42,902 bases of DNA from Microbacterium sp. 18062 (GTDB lineage Bacteria; Actinomycetota; Actinomycetes; Actinomycetales; Microbacteriaceae), in NCBI RefSeq assembly GCF_902706225.1, contig NZ_CACSKB010000038.1, forward strand, positions 1-42,902, given 5' to 3'. Made by a program: the position numbers and the translations under genes. How positions within the stretch are numbered: the first letter of the stretch is position 1; each line of letters opens with the position of its first letter. Below the pieces are notes generated by a model. It ran no database searches. It was not told where the DNA came from and saw only the letters and a program-made list of their open reading frames with translations. Shown here piece after piece: positions 1-6,844 of this stretch.

Positions 1-10
1 GAGACAGCAT
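1..10 (-). CDS. 5' end of a divergent gene cut by the window edge
   Basis: An ATG reads leftwards from position 10 and only three codons are inside the window. It is preceded on the minus strand by a GGGGAGG Shine-Dalgarno run (about 16-22) at good spacing, which is the only evidence that a gene begins here. It would be transcribed away from the EPS sugar transferase. The product cannot be guessed. Confidence 0.35.
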
Positions 11-13
11 GTC

Positions 14-29
14 AGCCTCCCCAAAGGCT
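14..29 (-). promoter_or_regulatory. Hairpin carrying the Shine-Dalgarno run in its loop
   Basis: On the minus strand a 5-bp perfect stem (AGCCT/AGGCT) encloses the loop TTGGGG, and the start codon at position 10 follows three bases later. The same layout recurs before EPS genes at 750, 11224, 14702 and 25743. Function is inferred. Confidence 0.4.
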
Positions 30-131
30 TTCGACCCCCCGCCGCCCCCGGCGTGAGGTTGCTTCCAGTTCCCAGGGGGCTACCGTACCCCATCCGCGAG
101 TCGGCCGTGTCGACGCACTTGAGTATTTTTC

Positions 132-153
132 CTGTCCCCCTTTTGGCGGACAG
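132..153. promoter_or_regulatory. Inverted repeat CTGTCC-N10-GGACAG, possible operator
   Basis: A perfect 6-bp inverted repeat with a 10-bp spacer. On the minus strand it lies just upstream of an AATACT-like -10 (about 123-128), so it could be an operator for the leftward gene starting at 10. No regulator is identified. Confidence 0.3.
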
Positions 154-270
154 ACGATTTGGGGGTAGCGTCGCTTCTCGCCGGTCACGAGGTGGTGTTT
201 TGGGGAATGCCGCGAAGCCTCGGACCGCGTGGCATTCGGGCTGTCTGGGGGCGTCCCGGTGCGAACGCAA

Positions 271-317
271 TGCCCTTCGTGCAGCGCGGCTCTCAAGGGT
301 CGCGCTGCACGAAGGCA
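271..317. terminator. Very strong hairpin, stem about 18 bp, TCAA loop
   Basis: Arms 275-288 and 301-314 are perfect 14-bp complements. The stem can extend inward through 289-292/297-300 with two G-U pairs, leaving a TCAA tetraloop. It extends outward by one further pair, and past a single bulged C. No T-tract follows on either strand. It may be an actinobacterial terminator without a U-tail or an insulating structure between the divergent transcription units. Confidence 0.45.
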
Positions 318-376
318 TACGTCCCGGGAGCCCCGGCTCAGGTCGGGATCCGAGTGAACGTTTTACGACGAGGTCG

Positions 377-406
377 TTCACAACGCCGCGAAGTTGTGGT
401 TAGAAT
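377..406 (+). promoter_or_regulatory. Candidate promoter of the EPS leader with overlapping dyad
   Basis: TTCACA (377-382) and TAGAAT (401-406) are separated by 18 bp, a plausible sigma-70-type promoter. The inverted repeat CACAAC-N8-GTTGTG (379-398) lies across the -35 and spacer, where a repressor or activator could bind. Transcription would start near 413 and leave a leader of about 337 nt before the ATG at 750. Confidence 0.45.
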
Positions 407-412
407 CGGCCA

Positions 413-749
413 CGTCAGCCACCGCGAGGTGGATGTGCGCCACCGAGGGGTCGGTGCCGCAACGGCTCTCCGATATGGGAATCGGAGGGCGGATCTGACG
501 GGGGCAGCGGGAATCCGCTCGCTCTGGGGACACGCAGGCTGGGGCCTGCACCGAACGCAGGCGGGGGCCTGCACTGGGGAATCAGCGGGTTTCGACCCGC
601 TCTGGGGAATCACGGGCTGGGGCCCGTATCTGGGGAAACTGGGGAACGTTCATGGGGACAGGACGTTGCACGTGCGCGTGCACCGATAAGGCCGTACGCG
701 GCGGGGACGATTCGACGACGCGCAAGCGTGCGGTCGCGGAGACGTCGCG
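413..749 (+). promoter_or_regulatory. Highly structured 5' leader: tandem hairpins with TGGGGA linkers
   Basis: No convincing ORF is present. Short perfect hairpins follow one another: 419-432 (GCGA loop), 441-456 (GGGG loop), 465-490 (7-bp perfect stem extended by one wobble and two more pairs), 506-519, 534-549 (TGGG loop), 557-572 (GGGG loop), 584-601 (TTCG loop), 612-627 (TGGG loop) and 667-682 (TGCG loop). TGGGGA(A/C) occurs between or beside them at 525, 575, 603, 631, 640 and 653. A last hairpin (TCGCG 734-738, CGCGA 746-750) holds the GGAGA Shine-Dalgarno in its loop and pairs the A of the ATG. Nothing matches a riboswitch I know. The arrangement resembles sponge or leader RNAs bound by CsrA-like proteins, but that is inference. 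Confidence 0.55.
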
Positions 750-2240
750 ATGACGACGCTCTCGGTCGAGCAGCCGCCGCTCGCGGTCACGGCACCCGCG
801 CCGCGACCGACACCGGAGCTGGAGCGCCGACAGCGCCACGACGCACGGCATCGACGCCGCGTCGCGATGGGCGATCTGTGCGCGATCGCCGCGGCGACCG
901 GAGCGGCCGCCATCCTGCGGAGCACGGTGGCACCCCCCGACACGCACGCCGGTCCGGGGACGGCGATGGCTGTCCCCCTCGCGGTCGCACTCGTGTGGAT
1001 GGTGCTGCTCGCGGCGCTGCGCACCCGCGACCCGGGGCTCGTCTTCGCGGGGAAGGCCGAGTATGCGCGAGTGGCACACGCCACCGCCCTCGCCTTCACC
1101 GTCCTGTCGGTCTGTTTCGTCGCGCTGCCGCTGCAGGGCGTGCGAACACAGCTGATCGGCGCGCTTCCCGCCGGACTCGGCGCGCTTCTTCTCAACCGCT
1201 GGATTCAGCGACAGCGGGTCGCCCGCCGGCGCCGGCTCGGGCTGTTCGCATCGCGAACACTCATCGTGGGTTCCCGCAACGACGTGGAGCACGTGGCCCG
1301 TGCCCTTCAACACGGCGGTCGGCTCGGTCACAACGTCGTGGGGACGACGTTGGATGGCGATACCGCCACCGAGCTGACCGTCGGCCCCATGACCTACCCG
1401 GTATGGGGCCCCGCCGTCCGCACGGCCCAGGCGGCCCGCGAGCTCGGAGCCGACACGGTCGTCGTGGCCGGCGCGCTCGAAGACCCGGACCTCATCCGCC
1501 GTCTGAGCTGGGAGCTCGAGGGGACCGCCGCGGAGCTGGTCCTCGCCACGCGATTGACGGATGTGGCGGCCGGCCGCATCTCGTTCCACCGTGCCGAGGG
1601 ACTCGCCCTTGTGGCGGTCAGCATCCCGACGTTCGACGGCACGCGGCATCGCCTCAAGCGTGTGCTCGACGTCGTCATCTCCGGGCTCGCGCTGGTCCCG
1701 ATCGCGCTCGTGACGCCGCTCATCGCCGCGCTCATCCTCCTCGACTCCCGAGGCGGCGTCTTCTTCCGCCAGCGCCGCGTCGGACGCGACGGACGCGAGT
1801 TCGACATCGTGAAGTTCCGCACGATGCGCGCCGGAGCCGAGACCGAGCGCGCGGCGCTCGCAATGAGCAACGAGGCATCCGGCGCGCTGTTCAAGATCCG
1901 GCGGGATCCGCGGGTCACCCGCGTGGGCGGATTCCTGCGCAGGTACTCGATCGACGAGCTGCCGCAGTTCTGGAACGTGCTGCGCGGCGACATGAGCGTC
2001 GTGGGCCCGAGGCCTCCGCTGCCGAGCGAGGTGCGCGACTACGACGGGGTGGCGTCCCGACGGCTGTACATCAAGCCCGGCATCACCGGCCCGTGGCAGG
2101 TGGGCGGCCGCAGCGACCTGACGTGGGAGCAGAGCGTGCGCCTCGACCTGCACTACGTCGAGAACTGGTCGGTGCTCAGCGACCTCGGCATCATCTGCCG
2201 CACGGCGCGAGCCGTCGTCAGCGCGAAGGGGGCGTACTGA
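750..2240 (+). CDS. Polyprenyl-phosphate sugar-1-phosphate transferase (initiating EPS transferase)
   Basis: Bacterial sugar transferase of the WcaJ/CpsE kind, which moves a hexose-1-phosphate from a nucleotide sugar to undecaprenyl phosphate on the inner membrane face and so starts the EPS repeat unit. At 496 residues it has the usual length for the family. The N-terminal half carries several hydrophobic segments (about residues 30-150) and a CoA-binding-like soluble region. The catalytic domain begins near residue 305 with a membrane re-entrant segment, then FFRQRRVGRDG, KFRTM and the DELPQ-N-VLRGDMS-VGPRPP core, ending with the PGITGPWQV motif. The ATG at 750 has GGAGA just upstream, in a hairpin loop. 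The stop overlaps the next ATG by one base (TGATG), so the pair is probably translationally coupled. Confidence 0.93.
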   Translation: MTTLSVEQPPLAVTAPAPRPTPELERRQRHDARHRRRVAMGDLCAIAAATGAAAILRSTVAPPDTHAGPGTAMAVPLAVALVWMVLLAALRTRDPGLVFAGKAEYARVAHATALAFTVLSVCFVALPLQGVRTQLIGALPAGLGALLLNRWIQRQRVARRRRLGLFASRTLIVGSRNDVEHVARALQHGGRLGHNVVGTTLDGDTATELTVGPMTYPVWGPAVRTAQAARELGADTVVVAGALEDPDLIRRLSWELEGTAAELVLATRLTDVAAGRISFHRAEGLALVAVSIPTFDGTRHRLKRVLDVVISGLALVPIALVTPLIAALILLDSRGGVFFRQRRVGRDGREFDIVKFRTMRAGAETERAALAMSNEASGALFKIRRDPRVTRVGGFLRRYSIDELPQFWNVLRGDMSVVGPRPPLPSEVRDYDGVASRRLYIKPGITGPWQVGGRSDLTWEQSVRLDLHYVENWSVLSDLGIICRTARAVVSAKGAY

Positions 2241-3169
2241 TGAGTCAGACAGTCCCGCCCTTCGTCGTCGCCGCACCTGCGCGGATCTCGGCCCCGCCGC
2301 GCAGCGCCGCGCCGACACCCGTCGCGACGCGTGTGCCCCTGGGCATCCCCGCCGCGACGCACTCCACGCTCGACGCGCTCCAGCTCGAGATCGCCGGCAT
2401 CGCCGTCCACGTGCTCGACGAGTCCGGCGCGCTCGGCATCATCGCCGAGGCGGGCCGCCGGCACCCGGCGGCCCCGCTGGCGATCGCGTCCGTGAACCTC
2501 GATCACATCCACCACTTCGGGCGCCGGAACGGCGCGCGCGCCGGTACGACGCCGCGCCATGCGACGGTGCCCACGGGTGGCGGTGTTCGATGGCTGAACC
2601 TCATCGACGGCGCACCGATCGCGCAGCAGGTGCGACGGCGCACCGGAGCGCCTCATCCGCGCCTGGCCGGCAGCGATCTCATCGGCGGCGTCCTGGACGA
2701 CGCCGCCGCGGGCGGGCTCACGGTCGCCGTGCTCGGCGGCGCACCGGAGCTGAGAGATGCCCTCACTCGCCGGCTGCGCGAGCGCTGGCCGTCCCTCCGG
2801 TACGCGGGCCACTGGACGCCCGCGCGCGAAGAGCTCGACTCGCCCGATCGCTGCGTCGCGATCGCCGCGGAGATACGTGAGACGGGTGCCGACATCGTCG
2901 TCGTGTGCCTCGGCAAGCCCCGGCAGGAGGACTGGATCGACGCATACGGCGTCGCCACCGGCGCAGGTGCGCTGCTGGCGTTCGGCGCGGTCGTCGACTT
3001 CCTCGCCGGGCGAGTCTCCCGTGCCCCGCGGTGGGTTTCCGCGGCGGGCATGGAATGGATGTGGCGGCTCATGCTCGAGCCACGGCGATTGGCGCGACGG
3101 TACCTCATCGAGGGACCCGCGGCCTACGTCGCCGTACGCCGCTCGTCGGCTCACCCCCGACGAGCATGA
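2240..3169 (+). CDS. WecG/TagA/CpsF family glycosyltransferase
   Basis: Family GT26 enzyme that adds the second sugar to a polyprenyl-diphosphate-linked monosaccharide. Recognisable parts are the Asp-containing SVNLDHIHHFGRR region near residue 90, the GGVLDDAAAGGLTVAVLGG stretch, and the highly conserved VVCLGKPRQEDWI with following GALLAFGAVVDFLAG, then the C-terminal APRW-GMEWMWRLMLEPRRLARRY tail. The roughly 60-residue Ala/Pro-rich N-terminus is longer than in TagA. The ATG shares its A with the TGA of the sugar transferase, so both are made from one message and probably act in sequence on the same lipid carrier. The acceptor and donor sugars cannot be read from sequence. Confidence 0.9.
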   Translation: MSQTVPPFVVAAPARISAPPRSAAPTPVATRVPLGIPAATHSTLDALQLEIAGIAVHVLDESGALGIIAEAGRRHPAAPLAIASVNLDHIHHFGRRNGARAGTTPRHATVPTGGGVRWLNLIDGAPIAQQVRRRTGAPHPRLAGSDLIGGVLDDAAAGGLTVAVLGGAPELRDALTRRLRERWPSLRYAGHWTPAREELDSPDRCVAIAAEIRETGADIVVVCLGKPRQEDWIDAYGVATGAGALLAFGAVVDFLAGRVSRAPRWVSAAGMEWMWRLMLEPRRLARRYLIEGPAAYVAVRRSSAHPRRA

Positions 3170-3179
3170 GTCGCCACTC

Positions 3180-3232
3180 AAGAGCGGGCACGGGCGGATG
3201 GCTCCCCCTCCTCCGTCCGTGTCCGCCCTCTT
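3180..3232. terminator. Long imperfect inverted repeat, bidirectional terminator
   Basis: The left arm 3180-3198 (starting AAGAGCGGG) and right arm 3212-3232 (ending CCGCCCTCTT) pair over nearly their full length, with small bulges and a 13-nt loop. It lies between the convergent WecG-like (+) and VanZ-like (-) genes, where a shared terminator is expected. Confidence 0.6.
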
Positions 3233-3266
3233 GCTCCCCGTCGTCGGCCCTCGGGCCGGCAGCGGG

Positions 3267-3752
3267 TCACGAGCCGTCGCCGGGAGATGCCGAGCGACCC
3301 GATGACAAGCCCGAGCCGTCAGCGGTCGGACTCGAGTGGACCGAACTCCTCCGACGCAGCAGCACCAGCACCAGCACCAGCCACGCGATACCCGAACCGA
3401 GCAGCGCACCGAGCACGTTGGCGACGACGTCGCGGATGCTCGCAAGCCGCGCCGGCAGCAGGAGCTGCACGAGCTCGGCCCCGGTCGACACGGCCAGCGC
3501 GACGAGCACACCGATCCAGGGCCGCGACCACAGCGCCGTCAGCAGAAACCCGAGCGGCACGAACAACACGACGTTCGCGGCGAACTCGACCCAGCCCGCG
3601 CCGAACTCCGTGAGTCCGAGCCCGTCCCTCACCACTCGCACGAGCAGGTCGACGGCGGCTCCCGCCGACAGCGGCGAGAGCAGCACGACGGCGGCCAGCA
3701 CCAGATATGCCGCCAGCCCCCAGGACGCCCAACGGCGCCGCGCTCCGGTCAT
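3267..3752 (-). CDS. VanZ-like small membrane protein
   Basis: A 161-residue protein with four hydrophobic helices: AAYLVLAAVVLLSPLSAG near residue 13, the FAANVVLFVPLGFLLTALW segment near 55, GVLVALAVSTGAELVQLLL near 78, and ANVLGALLGSGIAWLVLVLV near 108. The N-x-x-x-F-x-P-x-G and E-x-x-Q motifs with RLASIRDVVANVLGALLG are typical of the VanZ family. VanZ relatives are common in polysaccharide loci, with no agreed biochemical role. The start at 3752 was chosen because it gives a compact family-like N-terminus; the frame stays open upstream into the divergent ligase gene. The C-terminal 30 residues are Ser-rich and polar. Confidence 0.8.
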   Translation of the reverse strand: MTGARRRWASWGLAAYLVLAAVVLLSPLSAGAAVDLLVRVVRDGLGLTEFGAGWVEFAANVVLFVPLGFLLTALWSRPWIGVLVALAVSTGAELVQLLLPARLASIRDVVANVLGALLGSGIAWLVLVLVLLRRRSSVHSSPTADGSGLSSGRSASPGDGS

Positions 3753-5310
3753 TCGCCCACTGTCCCACAACGGCACCATCGAGGCCAACACCGCCGGGTT
3801 CCTGCTGTCCGCCGCTCCGAGCGACGCGCCTGTGTGGCGCGACACCACCGGACAGTACACATACGGCGAGCTGCGCCAGGCGGTCGCCGCGGTCCGCGAT
3901 CTGCTCGCGGTGCATCGGATGGAACCAGGATCACCCGTGGCACTGCTGGCGCCCAACGGGTTGTTCTGGATCGCCTCCTACCTGGCCGTGTTCGCCGCGG
4001 GCATGGTGGTGGTGCCGCTGCCCGCGACGATCGCGATCGACGAGGCGGCGGCACGGGCCGCCTGGGCAGGCTGCGCCGCGGCGATCCTCGGCCGCATCCC
4101 GCACTCCCGCTCGGAACCGTTCGTCCAGCGGGGCATCGCGGTGATCGGCGAGACCGCCTTCGATTCCACGTGGGACCGTCGCGGCCGCGCCCCGCTGCGC
4201 CTGGCTCCGGTCGACCCGGACCAGGATGCCGCGTACCTGTTCACGTCGGGCACGACAGGCGCCCCACGCGCGGTGCGCCTGACGCATCGCAACCTCCAGG
4301 CGAACACGACCTCGATCCTCGGGGCGGTGCCGATCGCATCCGACGACAGGATGCTGGTGCTCCTCCCTTTCAGCTATGTGTTCGGGGCGTCGCTCCTGCA
4401 CACCCACCTCCGCGTCGGGGCCGGACTGGTGGGACATGCCACTGCGGCGTACCCGGAGACGACGGTGGCAGCGCTTGCGGCCCACGAATGCACAGGGCTC
4501 GCCGGCGTGCCGTCGGTGTTCACCGCGCTGGTGCGCAACAGCAGCTTCACCGAGCGCCCGCTGCCTCGGCTGCGCACGATCCAGCAGGCCGGCGGAGCAC
4601 TGGCGACCAGCATCCTGCACGAGCTCGTCGCGGCCCAACCCCACGCACGGGTACATGTGATGTACGGGCAGACCGAGGCGACCGCGCGGCTGTCGTGCCT
4701 CTCCCCCGACGACCTGTCCGCACGGCCCGGGTCGATCGGCCGCGGCATCCCCGGTGTGACCCTGCGGGTCGTCGACGACGCCGGCGACGACGTGCCGCCG
4801 GGACAGGTCGGGCAGATCGTCGCCACCGGAGAGAACGTGTCGCCGGGATACCTCCATGATCCGGCGGCGAGCGCCGCGAAGATGTCCGAGGGCATACTGC
4901 ACACCGGCGATCTGGCGCGGGTCGACGCCGAGGGCTTCCTGTACGTCGTCGACCGTGCGGAAGGCTTCATCAAGACCTGGGGGCACCGGGTCAGCGCAGC
5001 CGAGGTCGAGTCGGCCGTGATGCGGATGTCGGACATCGTGGCCGCGGCGGCGTTCGACGTGCCGGACGAGCGGGCGGGCGAGCGGATCGAGCTGGCGATC
5101 GTGGCGCGCGACGGCAGCGGGCTCGCCGAACGCGACGTGGCGGAGCACTGTCAGCGCGCATTGCCCGCGCACATGCGGCCCATGCGAGTCCACGTGCTCG
5201 GCGCGCTGCCGCTGAACGCGAACGGCAAGGTCGTCAAGCACGAGGTGCGCCGGCTGTGCGCCGAGCGGGAGGCCGCGGTGGTGCCCGGACGGCGGGACGA
5301 GCCGTGGTGA
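3751..5310 (+). CDS. Acyl-AMP ligase / acyl-CoA synthetase family (AMP-binding enzyme)
   Basis: ANL-superfamily adenylating enzyme of about 519 residues. Visible motifs are the ATP-binding YLFTSGTTGAPRAV (about residue 168), the MYGQTEATAR segment (A5), the TGDLARVDAEGFLYVVDR adenylate motif (A7/A8), and the catalytic C-terminal Lys in LNANGKVVKHE. It activates a carboxylic acid, probably a fatty or small organic acid, for transfer to CoA or a carrier protein. AcpS and an ACP in the same locus favour loading of ACP. The start is unclear: homologous sequence begins at about 3769, but no ATG, GTG or TTG lies in frame between 3610 and 3832. I give ATT at 3751; CTG at 3760 is an alternative, and GTG at 3832 would remove conserved residues. 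It overlaps the next gene by GTGA. Confidence 0.85.
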   Translation: MRPLSHNGTIEANTAGFLLSAAPSDAPVWRDTTGQYTYGELRQAVAAVRDLLAVHRMEPGSPVALLAPNGLFWIASYLAVFAAGMVVVPLPATIAIDEAAARAAWAGCAAAILGRIPHSRSEPFVQRGIAVIGETAFDSTWDRRGRAPLRLAPVDPDQDAAYLFTSGTTGAPRAVRLTHRNLQANTTSILGAVPIASDDRMLVLLPFSYVFGASLLHTHLRVGAGLVGHATAAYPETTVAALAAHECTGLAGVPSVFTALVRNSSFTERPLPRLRTIQQAGGALATSILHELVAAQPHARVHVMYGQTEATARLSCLSPDDLSARPGSIGRGIPGVTLRVVDDAGDDVPPGQVGQIVATGENVSPGYLHDPAASAAKMSEGILHTGDLARVDAEGFLYVVDRAEGFIKTWGHRVSAAEVESAVMRMSDIVAAAAFDVPDERAGERIELAIVARDGSGLAERDVAEHCQRALPAHMRPMRVHVLGALPLNANGKVVKHEVRRLCAEREAAVVPGRRDEPW

Positions 5311-6158
5311 CGGGCACCCGCCGCGGCGCGCTGATCGCGGCCGGCGCCGCGTTGGCTCTGGCTGCGGGCGCGGTGACCGCCATCTGGAGAGTGGAGAACC
5401 CGCCCATGGACGCCATCGACCGCACGCCTCCCACCGTCGCCGAGCTGGAGGCCGCGGCGCGGACCCGCGTGCTCTTCGGCCATCAGTCCGTCGGCGGGAA
5501 CGTTCTGGACGGGGTGGACGCTCTGTATGAGGCGGAGGGCGTAGCGGCTCCCCCCGTCACGGAGGTGCACGCGGACGGCCGCGGCGCCCTCGACGACGAC
5601 GCCTTCCTCGCTCACGCGCACGTCGGCGTCAACGGCGATCCCTTCACGAAGCTCGACGACCTCGCGCGGCTCGTCGACGGACCGCTGGGCGATGGTGTGG
5701 ACCTCGCCCTGGTCAAGTTCTGCTACCTGGACGTGACGGCGCCGACCGACGTGCAGGCGCTGTTCGACGAGTACGTGCACGTGGTCGAGGGTCTCGAACG
5801 CCGCAAGCCCGGCATCCGGTTCCTGCACGCGACCGTGCCGCTGACAACCGATCGCAGCTGGCGCGCGAGTCTGAAGGCCGTGCTCGGCGACGACGACCAG
5901 GCCGGGCCCGCGGACAACATCGCCCGGTACCGCTACAACGAGCTGGTGCGCGAACGCTATGCGGACTCCGGGCGCCTGTTCGACATCGCGGCGGTGGAGG
6001 CGACCCTCGCTCAGCACCCCACGATCCGATCCGAGGACGGAGTCGAGTACTTCGTGCTCAACCGCGCGCTCGCCGCCGACGCAGGCCACCTGAACGAGCT
6101 CGGCTCGGCGGAGGCCGCCGCGGAGCTGGTTCGCGTCGTCGCCGCGAACGCGCCATGA
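5307..6158 (+). CDS. SGNH-like hydrolase/transferase with N-terminal membrane anchor
   Basis: A 283-residue protein. Residues 4-30 form a basic start plus a hydrophobic helix (RRGALIAAGAALALAAGAV), an uncleaved anchor or signal peptide, so the domain is extracytoplasmic. The body has FGHQSVGGN near residue 56, a DLALVKFCYLD strand, TDVQALFDEY, FLHATVP, and DAGHLNELGS near the C-terminus. A nucleophile Ser in the GHxSVG block and a late DxGH block fit an SGNH-type fold, although the canonical GDSxS is absent. A lipoprotein paralogue lies at 30668-31540. Start GTG 5307 overlaps the ligase stop as GTGA with GGCGGGACGAG upstream; the stop overlaps the acpS ATG. A role in removing or transferring acyl groups on the polymer is inferred from the operon. 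Confidence 0.7.
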   Translation: MTGTRRGALIAAGAALALAAGAVTAIWRVENPPMDAIDRTPPTVAELEAAARTRVLFGHQSVGGNVLDGVDALYEAEGVAAPPVTEVHADGRGALDDDAFLAHAHVGVNGDPFTKLDDLARLVDGPLGDGVDLALVKFCYLDVTAPTDVQALFDEYVHVVEGLERRKPGIRFLHATVPLTTDRSWRASLKAVLGDDDQAGPADNIARYRYNELVRERYADSGRLFDIAAVEATLAQHPTIRSEDGVEYFVLNRALAADAGHLNELGSAEAAAELVRVVAANAP

Positions 6159-6556
6159 GCGTGCACGGGATCGGAGTGGACCTCGCCTCGGTCGCGCGAC
6201 TGGATCGATTGCGCGCACGCGACACGGCGTGGCGACGGTGGTTCAGCGCGGCCGAACGGATGCGGTGCGCCGAGGCGCCGCATCCCGACCGTCGCGCCGC
6301 GGAGATCTTCGCCGCCAAGGAGGCGACGTTCAAGGCGCTGGCGCTCGCCCCCTGGGACGGGCGGGTGCCGTGGGCCTGGATCGACACGGCTCCGATCGGC
6401 ACCGGCCGGCTGGCCGTGCGGCTGTCGGGCCCCGTTGCCGCGGCAGCCGGCGACCGCCTTCACATCGAGGTCTCGGTCGCCTCCGACGAGCGAGTCGCCA
6501 CCGCCTTCGCCATCGCCCTGGCCGATGACGCCGCCCCCGCCCGGGATGCCCGCTGA
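6155..6556 (+). CDS. Holo-[acyl-carrier-protein] synthase-like phosphopantetheinyl transferase
   Basis: A 133-residue AcpS-type enzyme, normal length. The Mg-binding Asp lies in GIGVDLASVARLDRL at residue 5-10, and the second signature AAEIFAAKEATFKAL (about residue 50-64) holds the conserved Glu and Lys. It transfers phosphopantetheine from CoA to a Ser of a carrier protein. The start ATG overlaps the SGNH-like stop (ATGA), making a three-gene unit with the acyl-AMP ligase. Its likely client is the ACP at 10145-10396. A second, housekeeping acpS elsewhere in the genome is expected but cannot be seen here. Confidence 0.85.
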   Translation: MSVHGIGVDLASVARLDRLRARDTAWRRWFSAAERMRCAEAPHPDRRAAEIFAAKEATFKALALAPWDGRVPWAWIDTAPIGTGRLAVRLSGPVAAAAGDRLHIEVSVASDERVATAFAIALADDAAPARDAR

Positions 6557-6559
6557 CGA

Positions 6560-6587
6560 GAGCGGGCGGAGCCGCCTGCGGGCGCTC
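6560..6587 (+). terminator. Imperfect hairpin after acpS
   Basis: GAGCG (6560-6564) pairs with CGCTC (6583-6587) around an inner GGCG-GAGC-CGCC hairpin. It sits a few bases after the acpS stop and has no T-tract, as is common for terminators in GC-rich actinobacteria. Confidence 0.35.
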
Positions 6588-6606
6588 CGCGGGAGAGGGA
6601 GGACCC

Positions 6607-6844
6607 GGTCGCTGAGCGAGCGCAGCGAGACGAAGCGCGAGGACTTTCGGGTCAGCCGCATCCGTCGCATGTCTCACTTGAGCATCCGGATCACGCCGAA
6701 ACCCTGCACAAGCGAGACACCGACCCCCGGAACCACCCACACCCTCGACCCCGTGTCTCACTTGTACAGCCGGAAACCCCGACCGACCTGCACAAGCGAG
6801 ACACGAATCCGGGACGACCGCCGTCGGGAGACTTTCGGGTCAGC
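6607..6844. repeat. Composite palindromic intergenic repeat element
   Basis: The 238-nt element has three parts. First comes a GCTGAGCGAGCGCAGCGAGA module (6607-6637), of a kind I recall as frequent between genes in Microbacteriaceae. Then come four alternating copies of an about 17-nt unit, GTGTCTC(A/G)CTTGTxCAG: 6670-6680 partial (+), 6704-6720 (-), 6753-6769 (+) and 6788-6804 (-). The whole repeat block is bracketed by direct repeats GACTTTCGGGTCAGC (6642-6656 and 6830-6844). The right direct repeat covers the nadE stop codon. No ORF is inside, so it is REP- or MITE-like. Confidence 0.6.

Noticed and set aside
413..690. CRISPR array from the repeated hairpins
   Set aside because: The repeats are too short, not identical and not regularly spaced, and no cas genes are present.
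413..749. A known riboswitch (for example ydaO/c-di-AMP or cobalamin) in the EPS leader
   Set aside because: I see none of the conserved boxes I associate with those classes; the array of small hairpins is a different architecture.
582..2318. A 578-codon minus-strand open frame over the sugar transferase
   Set aside because: Shadow of a high-GC gene: the plus-strand frame has complete sugar-transferase motifs and the minus frame is compositionally Arg/Ala/Asp-rich without any motif.
6607..6844. Insertion sequence with a transposase
   Set aside because: No ORF of transposase size lies between the direct repeats; only a non-autonomous element can be supported.
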